From: Actinomycetes bacterium
GTDB lineage: Bacteria; Actinomycetota; Coriobacteriia; Coriobacteriales; Eggerthellaceae
DNA: 12,539 nt
Direction: 5' to 3'
Assembly: GCA_023395755.1 (NCBI GenBank)
Contig: JAEWYG010000088.1
Location: 1-12,539, forward strand
A program made the translations under genes and the position numbers. A model generated the notes under the pieces. The model was not told the origin of the DNA. It made no database searches and saw only the letters and a program-made list of their open reading frames with translations. This document shows positions 1-7,180 of this stretch, one piece after another (position 1 is the stretch's first letter; each line of letters begins with the position of its first letter).

Positions 1-168
1 GGTTAATTCGAGGCTGTCATGGACGAGTTCGGCGTGATCGGTGGCAGTGTTAGGCATCGTTAAGGTAGCTTGCATAAAGAGCGTGCTGGCCCATTCTCGA
101 CAATACCGGTTGTAATATGCTTTCACGCGTTTTCTTGCTTCGCATACGCTAAGCATGCTAGTTGCCAT
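1..168 (-). CDS. jetD: JetD, Wadjet plasmid-cleaving nuclease subunit (5' end only, partial)
   Basis: This reading frame leaves the window at its left edge, so only the N-terminal ~56 residues are visible. They contain a basic helix (CEARKRVKAYYNRYCREW) followed by a leucine/threonine/proline-rich stretch, resembling the start of DUF3322/DUF2220 JetD proteins. Position as the fourth gene, directly after jetC in the same orientation, is the main support. In the family, JetD is the topoisomerase VI-A/Toprim-like endonuclease that cuts circular plasmid DNA once JetABC has extruded it; those catalytic residues lie outside the window. Two ATG starts are possible. The one at 168 overlaps the jetC end by 11 nt and has AAAGGA about 11 nt upstream. 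The one at 156 lies 1 nt past the jetC stop and has no clear ribosome site. I prefer 168. Operon position makes the assignment likely, but sequence evidence is thin. Confidence 0.72.
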   Translation of the reverse strand, partial: MATSMLSVCEARKRVKAYYNRYCREWASTLFMQATLTMPNTATDHAELVHDSLELT

Positions 169-3100
169 GGGTTTCGACATCCTTTGCATCCCGGGCACCC
201 TCAAACCCTTCGGCCTCTTCCACTTCTTCGATGTCCTCAGCAAAACTGACGGGTGAAAGCGAGGAATGCTTCGAATCTTTGCAGGTGGTAACCGCAATAG
301 CACCAAGGTAGGGTGCAAGTACGGTTACAAGCTTGTAAGGTGTGGCTAAAATCATATGAAAGCCGAATACCTGGAAAATATCCATGGCGATGCGTGCAAA
401 AGCGGGGTCTGCCTTATCGAAGGCTTCGTCGAGCACTACTGTTCCGAAGCGAGGAGCAGGTTGAGCCTCATCGGCAAGCTGATAGCGCAGAGCGGCGGCA
501 AGGCAGAAAATGACCAGTTTTTGCTTTTGACCGCCCGAGAGCCCCGTGTCGGAGCTATGTACGTTTACCACGTTGCCATCGGCGTCGATTTCGTTGGCGA
601 TGAAACTGACGTGTTGGCGGGTGTCAAGACAGGCTTTGCGCCACGTGACATCAGCGTATTCGCTCGACTTCAGGCGCTTGATAATGTCGTTTGTCTTGTT
701 GAATCGTTTTTCTGCCGCAGCAATGTCGTTTTCGTCCCATGTGCCTCGCGTAATTTCCTTCAATTTGTCCAAGAAATCAAGCACTTGCGCACTTTTCGCA
801 TCTTTGGCTTTGATTTGTAAATGGGTGGCGGGGCTGTACTTTGAAAGGCTTAAAGAACTATTGACGGGTATGAGCTTGTCCTGCACTTCACGGAAGGCGT
901 GGCGAATAGTCGAGGCGATTACCGTGATTTGGTCTTGCCCGAAGTCATGCAACACGTGAAGGAACCGCTGCTCGTAGTCGGGCAGTCCCGTTGCCTTGAT
1001 TTGGTGGTACATGGCAAGGTAGGCATCTATATCGTCAAAGGTGGTGGTTAAATCGGCGCTTTCGAGAGGCCATCGCTGATGGTAGTCATGCTCGATGCGT
1101 TCGGCGGCGTTGCGCGTTTTCTGTTCTTCGCTTTGCGCTTGTACGCGCTTGGTGTAAAGATACGATTGCACTTCGGTGCTTGTTTGGTACACCTCCTGTA
1201 CGGAGCGATCGAAAGTTCTATTGACCTTCTGAAACAGGCTGTGTAGTTGGTTGGCTTCGTTGGAAGTTGGGGCTTTGAACTTCTGTATGCGCTCCGTTTG
1301 TTGGGCGGCCTGTTGTGCTAAGGCGGCAAGGTCGTGGGTGTTTCGCTCCTTTTCAAGCTGGGCTTTGTTGGCGGCGGCATCGGCGGCCTCGCTGCGTTGG
1401 CGGGCATCATCCCTTAACGCCATGGCTTCTTCAAGTTTGGTATTGCCGCTGCTCAATTGTCTGTAGAAGGCTTTTGCTTTGAGATATTCATCCTCAACGG
1501 AAGCGATGTCGTAGTTGATCCAGTCGCTTTCATCGAGTTGGGTTTTGGCACGCTGTAGATCGCGCGCCCGTTGGGTTTTTTCGGAAAGAGCCTGTGCGGT
1601 TTTGCGGGCTTCCACCAGCTGCTTTTGCAATGTTTCGAGCTGCAGGGAGAACTGTTCGATTTTGCCGTCGTTGTCGTAGCCCAGCACCCAACGAGTTTGG
1701 TCGTCAAGTGGGTGGCGATCGTCTTTCACGTAGCGATTTTCTCGTTTGATCTGCCCGGCAATTGTCAGAGCGAAACGGTGGTTGCTTAAGTCGTCGGAAG
1801 AGTCGACGCAGGCGTAGTCGTATCTTTCGCGCAGATGACAGCTTGTCCAATGCGAGAACTCCGGATGCTTCGCATGCTGCTTGACGGAAAGGCGGTTTAC
1901 CAGCGATAGCTGCCCAAAGGAGCGTTTGGGAACCTCGACCTCTGTGGGTACTGAGATAAACTCCAGGCGTGTTCCCAAGTGGTGGGACTCGACGTAGCGG
2001 GACACGGCGGATATGTTGCGCGACGAAACGAGCAGTGTTTTTGCGCCGTTTTCCAGCAGTCGCTCTATCGCTCCGCGCCACGAATCGTATTCAGGCTTAA
2101 CGCTTACCAGTTCTCCGACGAAGGGAAGGTTTGTTGCGTCGATTCCTAAGTGAAGTGCGATGGCTTCTCTTACGCGGTTCAGTTTTTGTGGGATATTGGT
2201 TTGCCTTTGCCGCAGATAACGGAGCTCTTCTTGAGCGCTTTCGATGCGCCCCTGCAAATCGGGGACACGTCCGTAGCTGCGATAGTGATCATCGCGATTG
2301 GTGTCTTGCTCCACCTGTGCTTCGGCGGCTTTGCTGCCGAGGTCGCGGCGTAGCTCCTGCCATTCGGCATAGGTGCGGGGTAACTCCTCTATCTGAGCGC
2401 ATCGCAAGTCAATAAGAAGGCGCTCTCGATTGATGCGCACTTGATCGTGTTGCTTTTCGTAGGTGAGCAGTTGGGATTCGGCAAGGTCGAGCGCGCCGCC
2501 ACCTGCTTCTCCCAAGGCGCGTTGTGCCTGATCGAGCGCTTGGCGGGCGAATTGCTGTTCGGCGTGTGCAGAGTTGAGAGCTTCTTGTAACTGATCTCCT
2601 TTGCTTAAAAGCGTGGCGCATTCGCGTTCGGTTACCTCAAAAGCAAACTGCGCTGTGCAGCCCGAAAGACAGTCGGTTAGCCGTTTCATTTCTTCGGCGC
2701 GATCAGCCGCCTGAGTATTTCGTTTCCCTATTTCCACGAGCGGCTCGAGGTGGCGCATTTGTTCTCGCTGGCTTACGACGCCAGCATGGGCTTGGGAAAG
2801 AGCGGTGAACTGCTCAACTGCATCCTCGGCCTGATCGAAGGTTTTTGGCCGGTCGAGCATGAAGTTGCGGAACAGTTCGTCAAGTGATCCGAAATTTTTT
2901 GCCGCCTGGGTTTTGTGAAGCAGCTCAAGTGTTTTGGGCCCAGAAATTCCCAACTGACGACAGAGTGCCGCTTCGAAGGCACTGTGCTCGCGAAATACTT
3001 GGGTGCCTGCTGGGCATGCGGCCTTCAGTCGTTTCGAGTCGATACCGTTTACGGCAAAGGCTTCGAATTCTGGCAGGGTAACCGTTCCGCGAATGACGGC

Positions 3101-3670
3101 GAACGCCTGGCTGAGGCCTTCAGTTGAATTGCTGCCCGCTTTTAGATTAAATAAAGCAAGCAGATTGACCGGCTCGTTGGGGTGCGCTTGTGGCGAAGAG
3201 CTCTGTGCAGGTGATCCGTCGTTCTCCTCAAGACCGTTTTCGTAGCGCAGCATGATTCCGCTCCATGTTGCAGTGCGTGGGCGCAAAAAACTGCTCGCGA
3301 TTTCACCGCTGCTATTTTCCTCGTGCTTGTAGGCTCCGCGGATGTAGCTTGGTGGCGTGCGGTCTTCCCCTTTACTCGACCCGCTGCGTGCCGCAGCGTT
3401 GAGGTGTCGGTTGCGCGGGGGAGTGAGCACCATGGTTATCGCGTCGAGCAGCGACGACTTTCCCGACCCCGAGGCGCCGGTAATGAGCAGTCCCTTGCGA
3501 TGGACATCGAGTGAGTGGTATCCGCAAAACGTACCCCAGTTGGCCACCTCGACACGGGCGAGTCGCCATTGGCCAAGATGTCCTTCAGCAAGCAAGGGAT
3601 CTTCGGGCCATTCGTCGGTTAGGAAGCCGAATCTTAATTGTTCAGTGGGAGCAGATTCGAATTCGATCAT
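158..3670 (-). CDS. jetC: JetC, SMC/MukB-like ATPase of type I Wadjet
   Basis: This 1170-residue protein is the motor subunit of the Wadjet complex; with JetA and JetB it forms an SMC-like machine that extrudes DNA loops to sense small circular plasmids. Visible parts in order: a P-loop head with Walker A GASGSGKS (65-72); the family stretch FMLDRPKTF and following helix (270-310); coiled coil (~300-500); a hinge-like segment with VGELVSVKPEYDSWRGAIER (518-537); the JetC-typical AGQIKRENRYVKDDRHPLDD (638-657); a second coiled coil (~670-890); and a C-terminal head with ABC signature LSGGQ (1044-1048) and Walker B VVLDE (1078-1082). Length fits the family. All ATPase motifs look intact. The start overlaps the jetB stop by ATGA, implying coupled translation. 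Oddities are a Ser/Pro/Asn-rich insert in the N-terminal head (~145-168) and a very acidic C-terminal tail (~1144-1165). Confidence 0.95.
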   Translation of the reverse strand: MIEFESAPTEQLRFGFLTDEWPEDPLLAEGHLGQWRLARVEVANWGTFCGYHSLDVHRKGLLITGASGSGKSSLLDAITMVLTPPRNRHLNAAARSGSSKGEDRTPPSYIRGAYKHEENSSGEIASSFLRPRTATWSGIMLRYENGLEENDGSPAQSSSPQAHPNEPVNLLALFNLKAGSNSTEGLSQAFAVIRGTVTLPEFEAFAVNGIDSKRLKAACPAGTQVFREHSAFEAALCRQLGISGPKTLELLHKTQAAKNFGSLDELFRNFMLDRPKTFDQAEDAVEQFTALSQAHAGVVSQREQMRHLEPLVEIGKRNTQAADRAEEMKRLTDCLSGCTAQFAFEVTERECATLLSKGDQLQEALNSAHAEQQFARQALDQAQRALGEAGGGALDLAESQLLTYEKQHDQVRINRERLLIDLRCAQIEELPRTYAEWQELRRDLGSKAAEAQVEQDTNRDDHYRSYGRVPDLQGRIESAQEELRYLRQRQTNIPQKLNRVREAIALHLGIDATNLPFVGELVSVKPEYDSWRGAIERLLENGAKTLLVSSRNISAVSRYVESHHLGTRLEFISVPTEVEVPKRSFGQLSLVNRLSVKQHAKHPEFSHWTSCHLRERYDYACVDSSDDLSNHRFALTIAGQIKRENRYVKDDRHPLDDQTRWVLGYDNDGKIEQFSLQLETLQKQLVEARKTAQALSEKTQRARDLQRAKTQLDESDWINYDIASVEDEYLKAKAFYRQLSSGNTKLEEAMALRDDARQRSEAADAAANKAQLEKERNTHDLAALAQQAAQQTERIQKFKAPTSNEANQLHSLFQKVNRTFDRSVQEVYQTSTEVQSYLYTKRVQAQSEEQKTRNAAERIEHDYHQRWPLESADLTTTFDDIDAYLAMYHQIKATGLPDYEQRFLHVLHDFGQDQITVIASTIRHAFREVQDKLIPVNSSLSLSKYSPATHLQIKAKDAKSAQVLDFLDKLKEITRGTWDENDIAAAEKRFNKTNDIIKRLKSSEYADVTWRKACLDTRQHVSFIANEIDADGNVVNVHSSDTGLSGGQKQKLVIFCLAAALRYQLADEAQPAPRFGTVVLDEAFDKADPAFARIAMDIFQVFGFHMILATPYKLVTVLAPYLGAIAVTTCKDSKHSSLSPVSFAEDIEEVEEAEGFEGARDAKDVETHGN

Positions 3671-4377
3671 ACGTCTTCCTCGTTTTCTACTTCTTCGGGG
3701 CGTTGGTCGTCCACTAAGAACTCGCCGCCGTGCGGGTGCTCTTTGGCGGCATCTTCGAGCAGTTCGTCGAAAGCTGCGTTGACGGCTTCGGCATCCTCGA
3801 CGCTAAAAATAAGCTTAAGCACCGGGGATACCTCAAAGCGCTCGGGCGTGTCGGTTTTGAGTAGTATGCCGTTGGTGATGAACTTATTCCATGAGCTGTC
3901 AAGTTTTTTGCGAAAAGCCGCTTCGTCGGTTTTCGCCAGGGGACGGTATTGTGCAAGGGTGCCGTAGGTTTCCTCGCGGCCTACAAACGTGCGCCCAACG
4001 CTTCCCACCAGCTCGCGGCGCAGCATAAGCACGAGAATGGTGTCGATAAGGGTGAGTGGTTGCGACCGGACGGCTTTAGGAATGCGCGTATCGGGTGCTG
4101 GTGCATTCTGTGCAAAAGCAATGCCATCATCCTCTTTGACGACGAGGGTAAGAAATAAATCGGCCAGGCGCGAAGCAATGAGGGGGCGATCGTTGAGCAG
4201 GGCTCGCCACAGGTCTTTATTGGTATCGGCGGTGATCATGGGGCCGCGCACAAGCTGAAGCAGAGCGCGCCGGGCATCGAGTTCAAGCGTGCCAAGATCC
4301 CCGGGCCACAGGCCGATGTTCTCGTCGATATCTTCTTCGGGAAGGGCGGGGGCCTGTTCGTCAACAGGGGAGGTCAT
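3667..4377 (-). CDS. jetB: JetB, MukE-like winged-helix subunit of Wadjet (DUF4194)
   Basis: The protein has 236 residues. It has the DUF4194 pattern: an N-terminal helical region with LQLVRGPMITADTNKDLW (~40-57), a block reading LADLFLTLVVKEDDGIAFAQ (71-90), then SQPLTLIDTILVLMLRREL (105-123), and a C-terminal winged helix ending FEVSPVLKLIFSVED (181-195). In the family JetB is the KITE/MukE-like subunit that bridges the JetA kleisin and the JetC heads. Both ends are the acidic, disordered-looking kind (PEEDIDEN near the start, EEVENEEDV at the end). The start codon overlaps the jetA stop by ATGA and the stop overlaps the jetC start by ATGA, so jetABC is almost certainly one transcript with coupled translation. 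Assignment rests on sequence pattern plus order between jetA and jetC. Confidence 0.92.
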   Translation of the reverse strand: MTSPVDEQAPALPEEDIDENIGLWPGDLGTLELDARRALLQLVRGPMITADTNKDLWRALLNDRPLIASRLADLFLTLVVKEDDGIAFAQNAPAPDTRIPKAVRSQPLTLIDTILVLMLRRELVGSVGRTFVGREETYGTLAQYRPLAKTDEAAFRKKLDSSWNKFITNGILLKTDTPERFEVSPVLKLIFSVEDAEAVNAAFDELLEDAAKEHPHGGEFLVDDQRPEEVENEEDV

Positions 4378-5873
4378 GCGTACACCTTTCTATTGAATGC
4401 GAGGTGGGGTATGGTTGCGCGAAATGCTCGCCCATTGTCGTCTATCCAAGGAACCGTCTCGCTTCCTTCATATTGCTGGCCCTGTTCAAGTCCAAGAACT
4501 ACCAGGCCTACGATGCTAGCGATACCTTGGGTTGGGGGAAATGTGGTCAAGATATCTTTGACTGTTGCCCCAAACGAGCTGCGGAAGGTTTCTCCGCCTA
4601 CGTGCACTTCAAGGCTGCTTAAGCAGTCATTGACGTTTTGTGCCAGCTCGAAAAAATCAATTTCCGTTTCTCGCGCAATTTCCCGCAGCTGTTCGAAGGT
4701 TATTTCTTCTGGTTCGGAAACGACAGCATCACTGAGAGGGACAGCTTGGTTCTCTGTGGGATTTTTCAGCTTCCAGCGGGAGATCGGAGCTATGTGAACA
4801 GAGGTAAGGTTTAGCTCGTCGCGCAGGAGGTAGGTGGATGGGTAGTATTCGACCATACGATGGGCTCGTCCCAAAGCGCGGTCGATGTGCTTTTTTAGGG
4901 CGCGCTCCTTCTGGTAGTTTTGGCTTTGCACGAAACGTCGCAAACCGTGGGCGAACGACGTCATAACTCCGTTTACCTCTTGGCTTTGGTCGATAAAAAC
5001 TTGCATGAGACCTCGAAGGAATCGCCGGTCTTCAGGACTGAGTTCTGTTGCAAAAGCGCATTCCAGAATGGAATCGATGTCGTCTTGTAAGGTTTCGGAG
5101 AGGTCGGCGTTGCGCAAGAGAGAATAAAAGCCTTTGAATGATTGTCCCGAGGCGGTTTGCGCTATTTCATCAACGCCGTCGAAAATATCGGCAAGTATCT
5201 CTTTGTGACCTTCGTCATAGTTGATAATAGTGTCGTAGAGGGAGCGATTGATCTGCTCGAAGTCGTTGCGGACATGGACAAAGTCAACAGGAATTTCACG
5301 TGCGAGGTTTACGATGTCGCGTGCTTTTTCGAGGGCTTTTTCTTCGTCGATCACTTCAAGTTTGCCCTGGTCGAGTAGGTTGAGCTGTTCATCCAGGCGA
5401 GCGCGTTCTTCAAGTAAGGCCTGTCGACGATGTTCTTCGTTATCGTCGGTTGCCAGCGCCAAGCTGCTAATTTGATCGATGATCAGTCCTAGGCGCGATT
5501 GCGTTGCTGTACGATGTGGCTGCATGAGGCGCTTGGCGTACTGGATGGCAGCAAGGGCTCCGCTGGAAAGCTCGTAGGTTTCCTGACGCGATTGCGGCAC
5601 GGGTCGCCTGATGAGGTACCCATCAGCGCGCCATTTTTCGCAGTATGCCTGTGCGGATCGCCTGACTTCGATGGAAGTGCGAAAGCGGATGTCCTCAAGG
5701 TCGATATCGACAAGGCTGATGAATTCAGGAACCGCGATGCGGCGGACGTTACCTGTGAAATGGGCGTCGAGGATGGCGATGACAAGGGGTGCACGCTTCG
5801 AACGAAGGAGCTTCCAGGCAATATTTTCATTTTGGAGTTGTTGGAGACGAAGGGTAGTCGATGTTGCCGACAA
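4374..5873 (-). CDS. jetA: JetA, MukF-like kleisin subunit of Wadjet (DUF3375)
   Basis: This is a 499-residue DUF3375 protein, the usual length for JetA. The N-terminal winged-helix region includes AWKLLRSKRAPLVIAILDAH (19-38). Next come YELSSGALAAIQYAKRLMQ (100-118) and SRLGLIIDQISSLAL (126-140), a long charged helix with EERARLDEQLNLLDQGK (155-171), then the conserved VDFVHVRNDFEQINRSLYD (196-214) and GQSFKGFYSLL (243-253), and LRRFVQSQNYQKERALKKHI (311-330). In the family JetA is the kleisin closing the JetC ATPase heads. The start chosen is TTG at 5873: AAGGGAG lies 7 nt upstream, whereas the nearby ATG (5890) is in another frame. It is the first gene of the minus-strand jet operon and overlaps jetB by 4 nt. 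A weak extended -10 promoter lies ~65 nt upstream. Confidence 0.93.
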   Translation of the reverse strand: MSATSTTLRLQQLQNENIAWKLLRSKRAPLVIAILDAHFTGNVRRIAVPEFISLVDIDLEDIRFRTSIEVRRSAQAYCEKWRADGYLIRRPVPQSRQETYELSSGALAAIQYAKRLMQPHRTATQSRLGLIIDQISSLALATDDNEEHRRQALLEERARLDEQLNLLDQGKLEVIDEEKALEKARDIVNLAREIPVDFVHVRNDFEQINRSLYDTIINYDEGHKEILADIFDGVDEIAQTASGQSFKGFYSLLRNADLSETLQDDIDSILECAFATELSPEDRRFLRGLMQVFIDQSQEVNGVMTSFAHGLRRFVQSQNYQKERALKKHIDRALGRAHRMVEYYPSTYLLRDELNLTSVHIAPISRWKLKNPTENQAVPLSDAVVSEPEEITFEQLREIARETEIDFFELAQNVNDCLSSLEVHVGGETFRSSFGATVKDILTTFPPTQGIASIVGLVVLGLEQGQQYEGSETVPWIDDNGRAFRATIPHLAFNRKVYA

Positions 5874-5876
5874 GTT

Positions 5877-5886
5877 AAAACTCCCT
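5877..5886 (-). promoter_or_regulatory. jetA ribosome binding site deciding a TTG start
   Basis: On the minus strand AAGGGAG ends 7 nt before the TTG at 5873. This strong Shine-Dalgarno match is what fixes the non-AUG start of jetA. The out-of-frame ATG lies immediately upstream of the same motif and so cannot use it. Confidence 0.7.
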
Positions 5887-5935
5887 TCATGCGGAAGGTG
5901 GTAGCGCTATCGACGCACTTTCAAATTTGCACGTT

Positions 5936-5944
5936 ATGATAGCA
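5936..5944 (-). promoter_or_regulatory. candidate jetA promoter (extended -10)
   Basis: Read on the minus strand this is TGC-TATCAT, a TGn-extended -10 hexamer. It would place transcription start near 5929, about 55 nt before the jetA TTG. No convincing -35 box lies 16-18 bp upstream, so this is a sequence-only guess that depends on the extended -10. Confidence 0.35.
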
Positions 5945-5962
5945 GAGTGGGAAGTAGGATAT

Positions 5963-5990
5963 TTGACAACTTGTTTGGCTGGACGATTCT
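5963..5990 (+). promoter_or_regulatory. candidate promoter for the nrfD-slipin-gntR unit
   Basis: TTGACA at 5963-5968 is a perfect -35 consensus. GATTCT at 5985-5990, 16 bp downstream, is a passable -10. Start would fall near 5997, leaving a leader of roughly 230 nt before the nrfD-like gene. The -10 match is only moderate. Confidence 0.35.
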
Positions 5991-6011
5991 GTGGGATGTG
6001 GGATGTGGTTG

Positions 6012-6033
6012 CTCGTCAGTACGAGTGCTTTTT
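6012..6033 (+). terminator. weak hairpin plus T5, possible leader terminator/attenuator
   Basis: CTCGT-cagt-ACGAG forms a 5-bp stem with a 4-nt loop, followed after TGC by TTTTT (6029-6033). It lies just downstream of the candidate rightward promoter, so it could act as an attenuator in the leader. The stem is short and a 3-nt gap separates it from the T run, so it may be chance. Confidence 0.22.
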
Positions 6034-6225
6034 GCGGAACATCAAATAATTTTAAGAGGTGTTGATGGTATAGAGGGTGTCGGTACGTGTGCCGTATGCA
6101 TGTTGTATGCATGCTGTAATACTTATGATTTACTACATTGCGACAATGGAAAACGAACTCGACAAGTGGTATCGTCGTGCGTGTGCGAGGCAAGACGTCG
6201 ATATCGGTGGGGAAACGAGTTTTGC

Positions 6226-7164
6226 GTGTTCAATATGCTTACGACAAGCTATCTCTTCCTTGGTGGTACTGGCTCTGGTGCGCTGGTTGTGCTGAGCGTG
6301 CTGGAGTGCGCAAATGCACGGCGGCGTTCCGCAGACCCGCGCGGTGGTCGTAATCGCTTTGAGTGCGCGTTTTCTCTTCCCGACGAGTTCTTCACGCGTT
6401 GTTGGCCCCTCTGCTTTGTCGTTTTGGCGTTGGGCATGTTGTGCCTCCTGGCGGATCTGGGCCGACCGGATCGACTACTGGGTTTGTTAGTGTCGCCAGA
6501 GTTGTCGGCTATTTCGGTAGGTGCCTATGCGTTGGCTATTGCGCTCGCCTGCGCAGGAGCGTTTTCATTGACCTCTCTGTTTGATGGCGTGCGCATAGGG
6601 CCGGTTACCGTATACCTCTTGGCGGGCATTGGTGTGGCGGCCGGTATGGCGACGATGGCGTATACGGGTGTATTACTGCAAAGTCTAGCTTCGGTGTTGT
6701 TTTGGCGAACGCCGCTGTTGCCGCTGTTGTTCATGTTGTCGGCAGCATCGTGCGGCATAGCGTGCGTATTCTTGGGTGCTGCGTTCGTCGAGGTGCGCCA
6801 GCCGTTCGTGCGGCCATTGGTGCTTCTGGCGCGTATTGATGGAGTGGTCATCGTTGCCGAGGCACTGTGCTTGATGGTATACCTGATGTTCTCGAGTGTT
6901 GGCGGTGGTACGCGTCTTGCGGTCGAGGCGTTGGTTGCGGGTGAACTGGCCCCATTATTCTGGGGTGGTATGGTGGCGGGCGGGATGGTGCTGCCCTTTA
7001 CGCTTGAACGGTTTATTACGCACGGCAATAGCCGTTCGCAATTTGTGTGGATTGCGGCATCATTGCTGGTAGGGGGGTTTGTGCTGCGCTTTTGTATTGT
7101 GGGAGTAGCGGTCTACGACGTAACGCAGATGCCGAATCTGCTGTATGGCTTGGTTTTAGAATAA
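6226..7164 (+). CDS. NrfD/PsrC-like membrane protein (polysulfide/DMSO reductase anchor family)
   Basis: This is a 312-residue, strongly hydrophobic protein with about eight transmembrane segments. NrfD-family proteins are quinone-interacting membrane subunits that pass electrons to or from an iron-sulfur partner. Visible hallmarks are YLFLGGTGSGA in the first helix (9-19), a DLGRPDR loop (77-83), and YTGVLLQSL followed by FWRTPLLPLLF (146-169). I chose GTG at 6226, giving MFNMLTTSYLFLGG; ATG at 6235 is the alternative, and GGGGA at 6209-6213 is a weak ribosome site for the GTG. The frame is open back to 5947, but that extension is unlike the family. Unusually, no ferredoxin-type or catalytic subunit is adjacent; the downstream neighbours are a slipin (16 bp gap) and a GntR regulator. 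The family call is sure, but the redox partner and substrate are unknown. Confidence 0.85.
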   Translation: MFNMLTTSYLFLGGTGSGALVVLSVLECANARRRSADPRGGRNRFECAFSLPDEFFTRCWPLCFVVLALGMLCLLADLGRPDRLLGLLVSPELSAISVGAYALAIALACAGAFSLTSLFDGVRIGPVTVYLLAGIGVAAGMATMAYTGVLLQSLASVLFWRTPLLPLLFMLSAASCGIACVFLGAAFVEVRQPFVRPLVLLARIDGVVIVAEALCLMVYLMFSSVGGGTRLAVEALVAGELAPLFWGGMVAGGMVLPFTLERFITHGNSRSQFVWIAASLLVGGFVLRFCIVGVAVYDVTQMPNLLYGLVLE

Positions 7165-7180
7165 CGAAAGGCGAGAATCC

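Larger units (their letters stand above)
5874..6225. other. divergent intergenic region between jetA and the nrfD-like gene
   Basis: About 350 bp separate two divergent operons. It holds the candidate jetA promoter, a candidate rightward promoter, a run of GTGGGAT repeats (5990-6008), a small hairpin followed by five T (6012-6033), and two copies of GTATGCATG spaced 11 bp apart (6094-6113). An SD-like AAGAGG precedes a minimal ATG-GTA-TAG frame at 6065. The nrfD frame stays open leftward through this region, but the extra residues are cysteine-rich, resemble no NrfD protein and have no ribosome site, so I treat the stretch as non-coding. Confidence 0.6.

Noticed and set aside
1704..2081. Arg-rich minus-strand frame of 125 codons inside jetC
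   Set aside because: It is an out-of-frame shadow of the jetC hinge region, which shows conserved JetC sequence.
5947..6225. N-terminal extension of the nrfD-like frame to a 405-residue protein
   Set aside because: The added ~93 residues are cysteine-rich, have no ribosome site and resemble no NrfD protein; the family's first helix begins at the chosen start.
6077..6295. Small plus-strand frame of 72 codons (or 49 from the internal ATG at 6146)
   Set aside because: It overlaps the nrfD start in another frame, lacks a ribosome site and has no recognisable domain.
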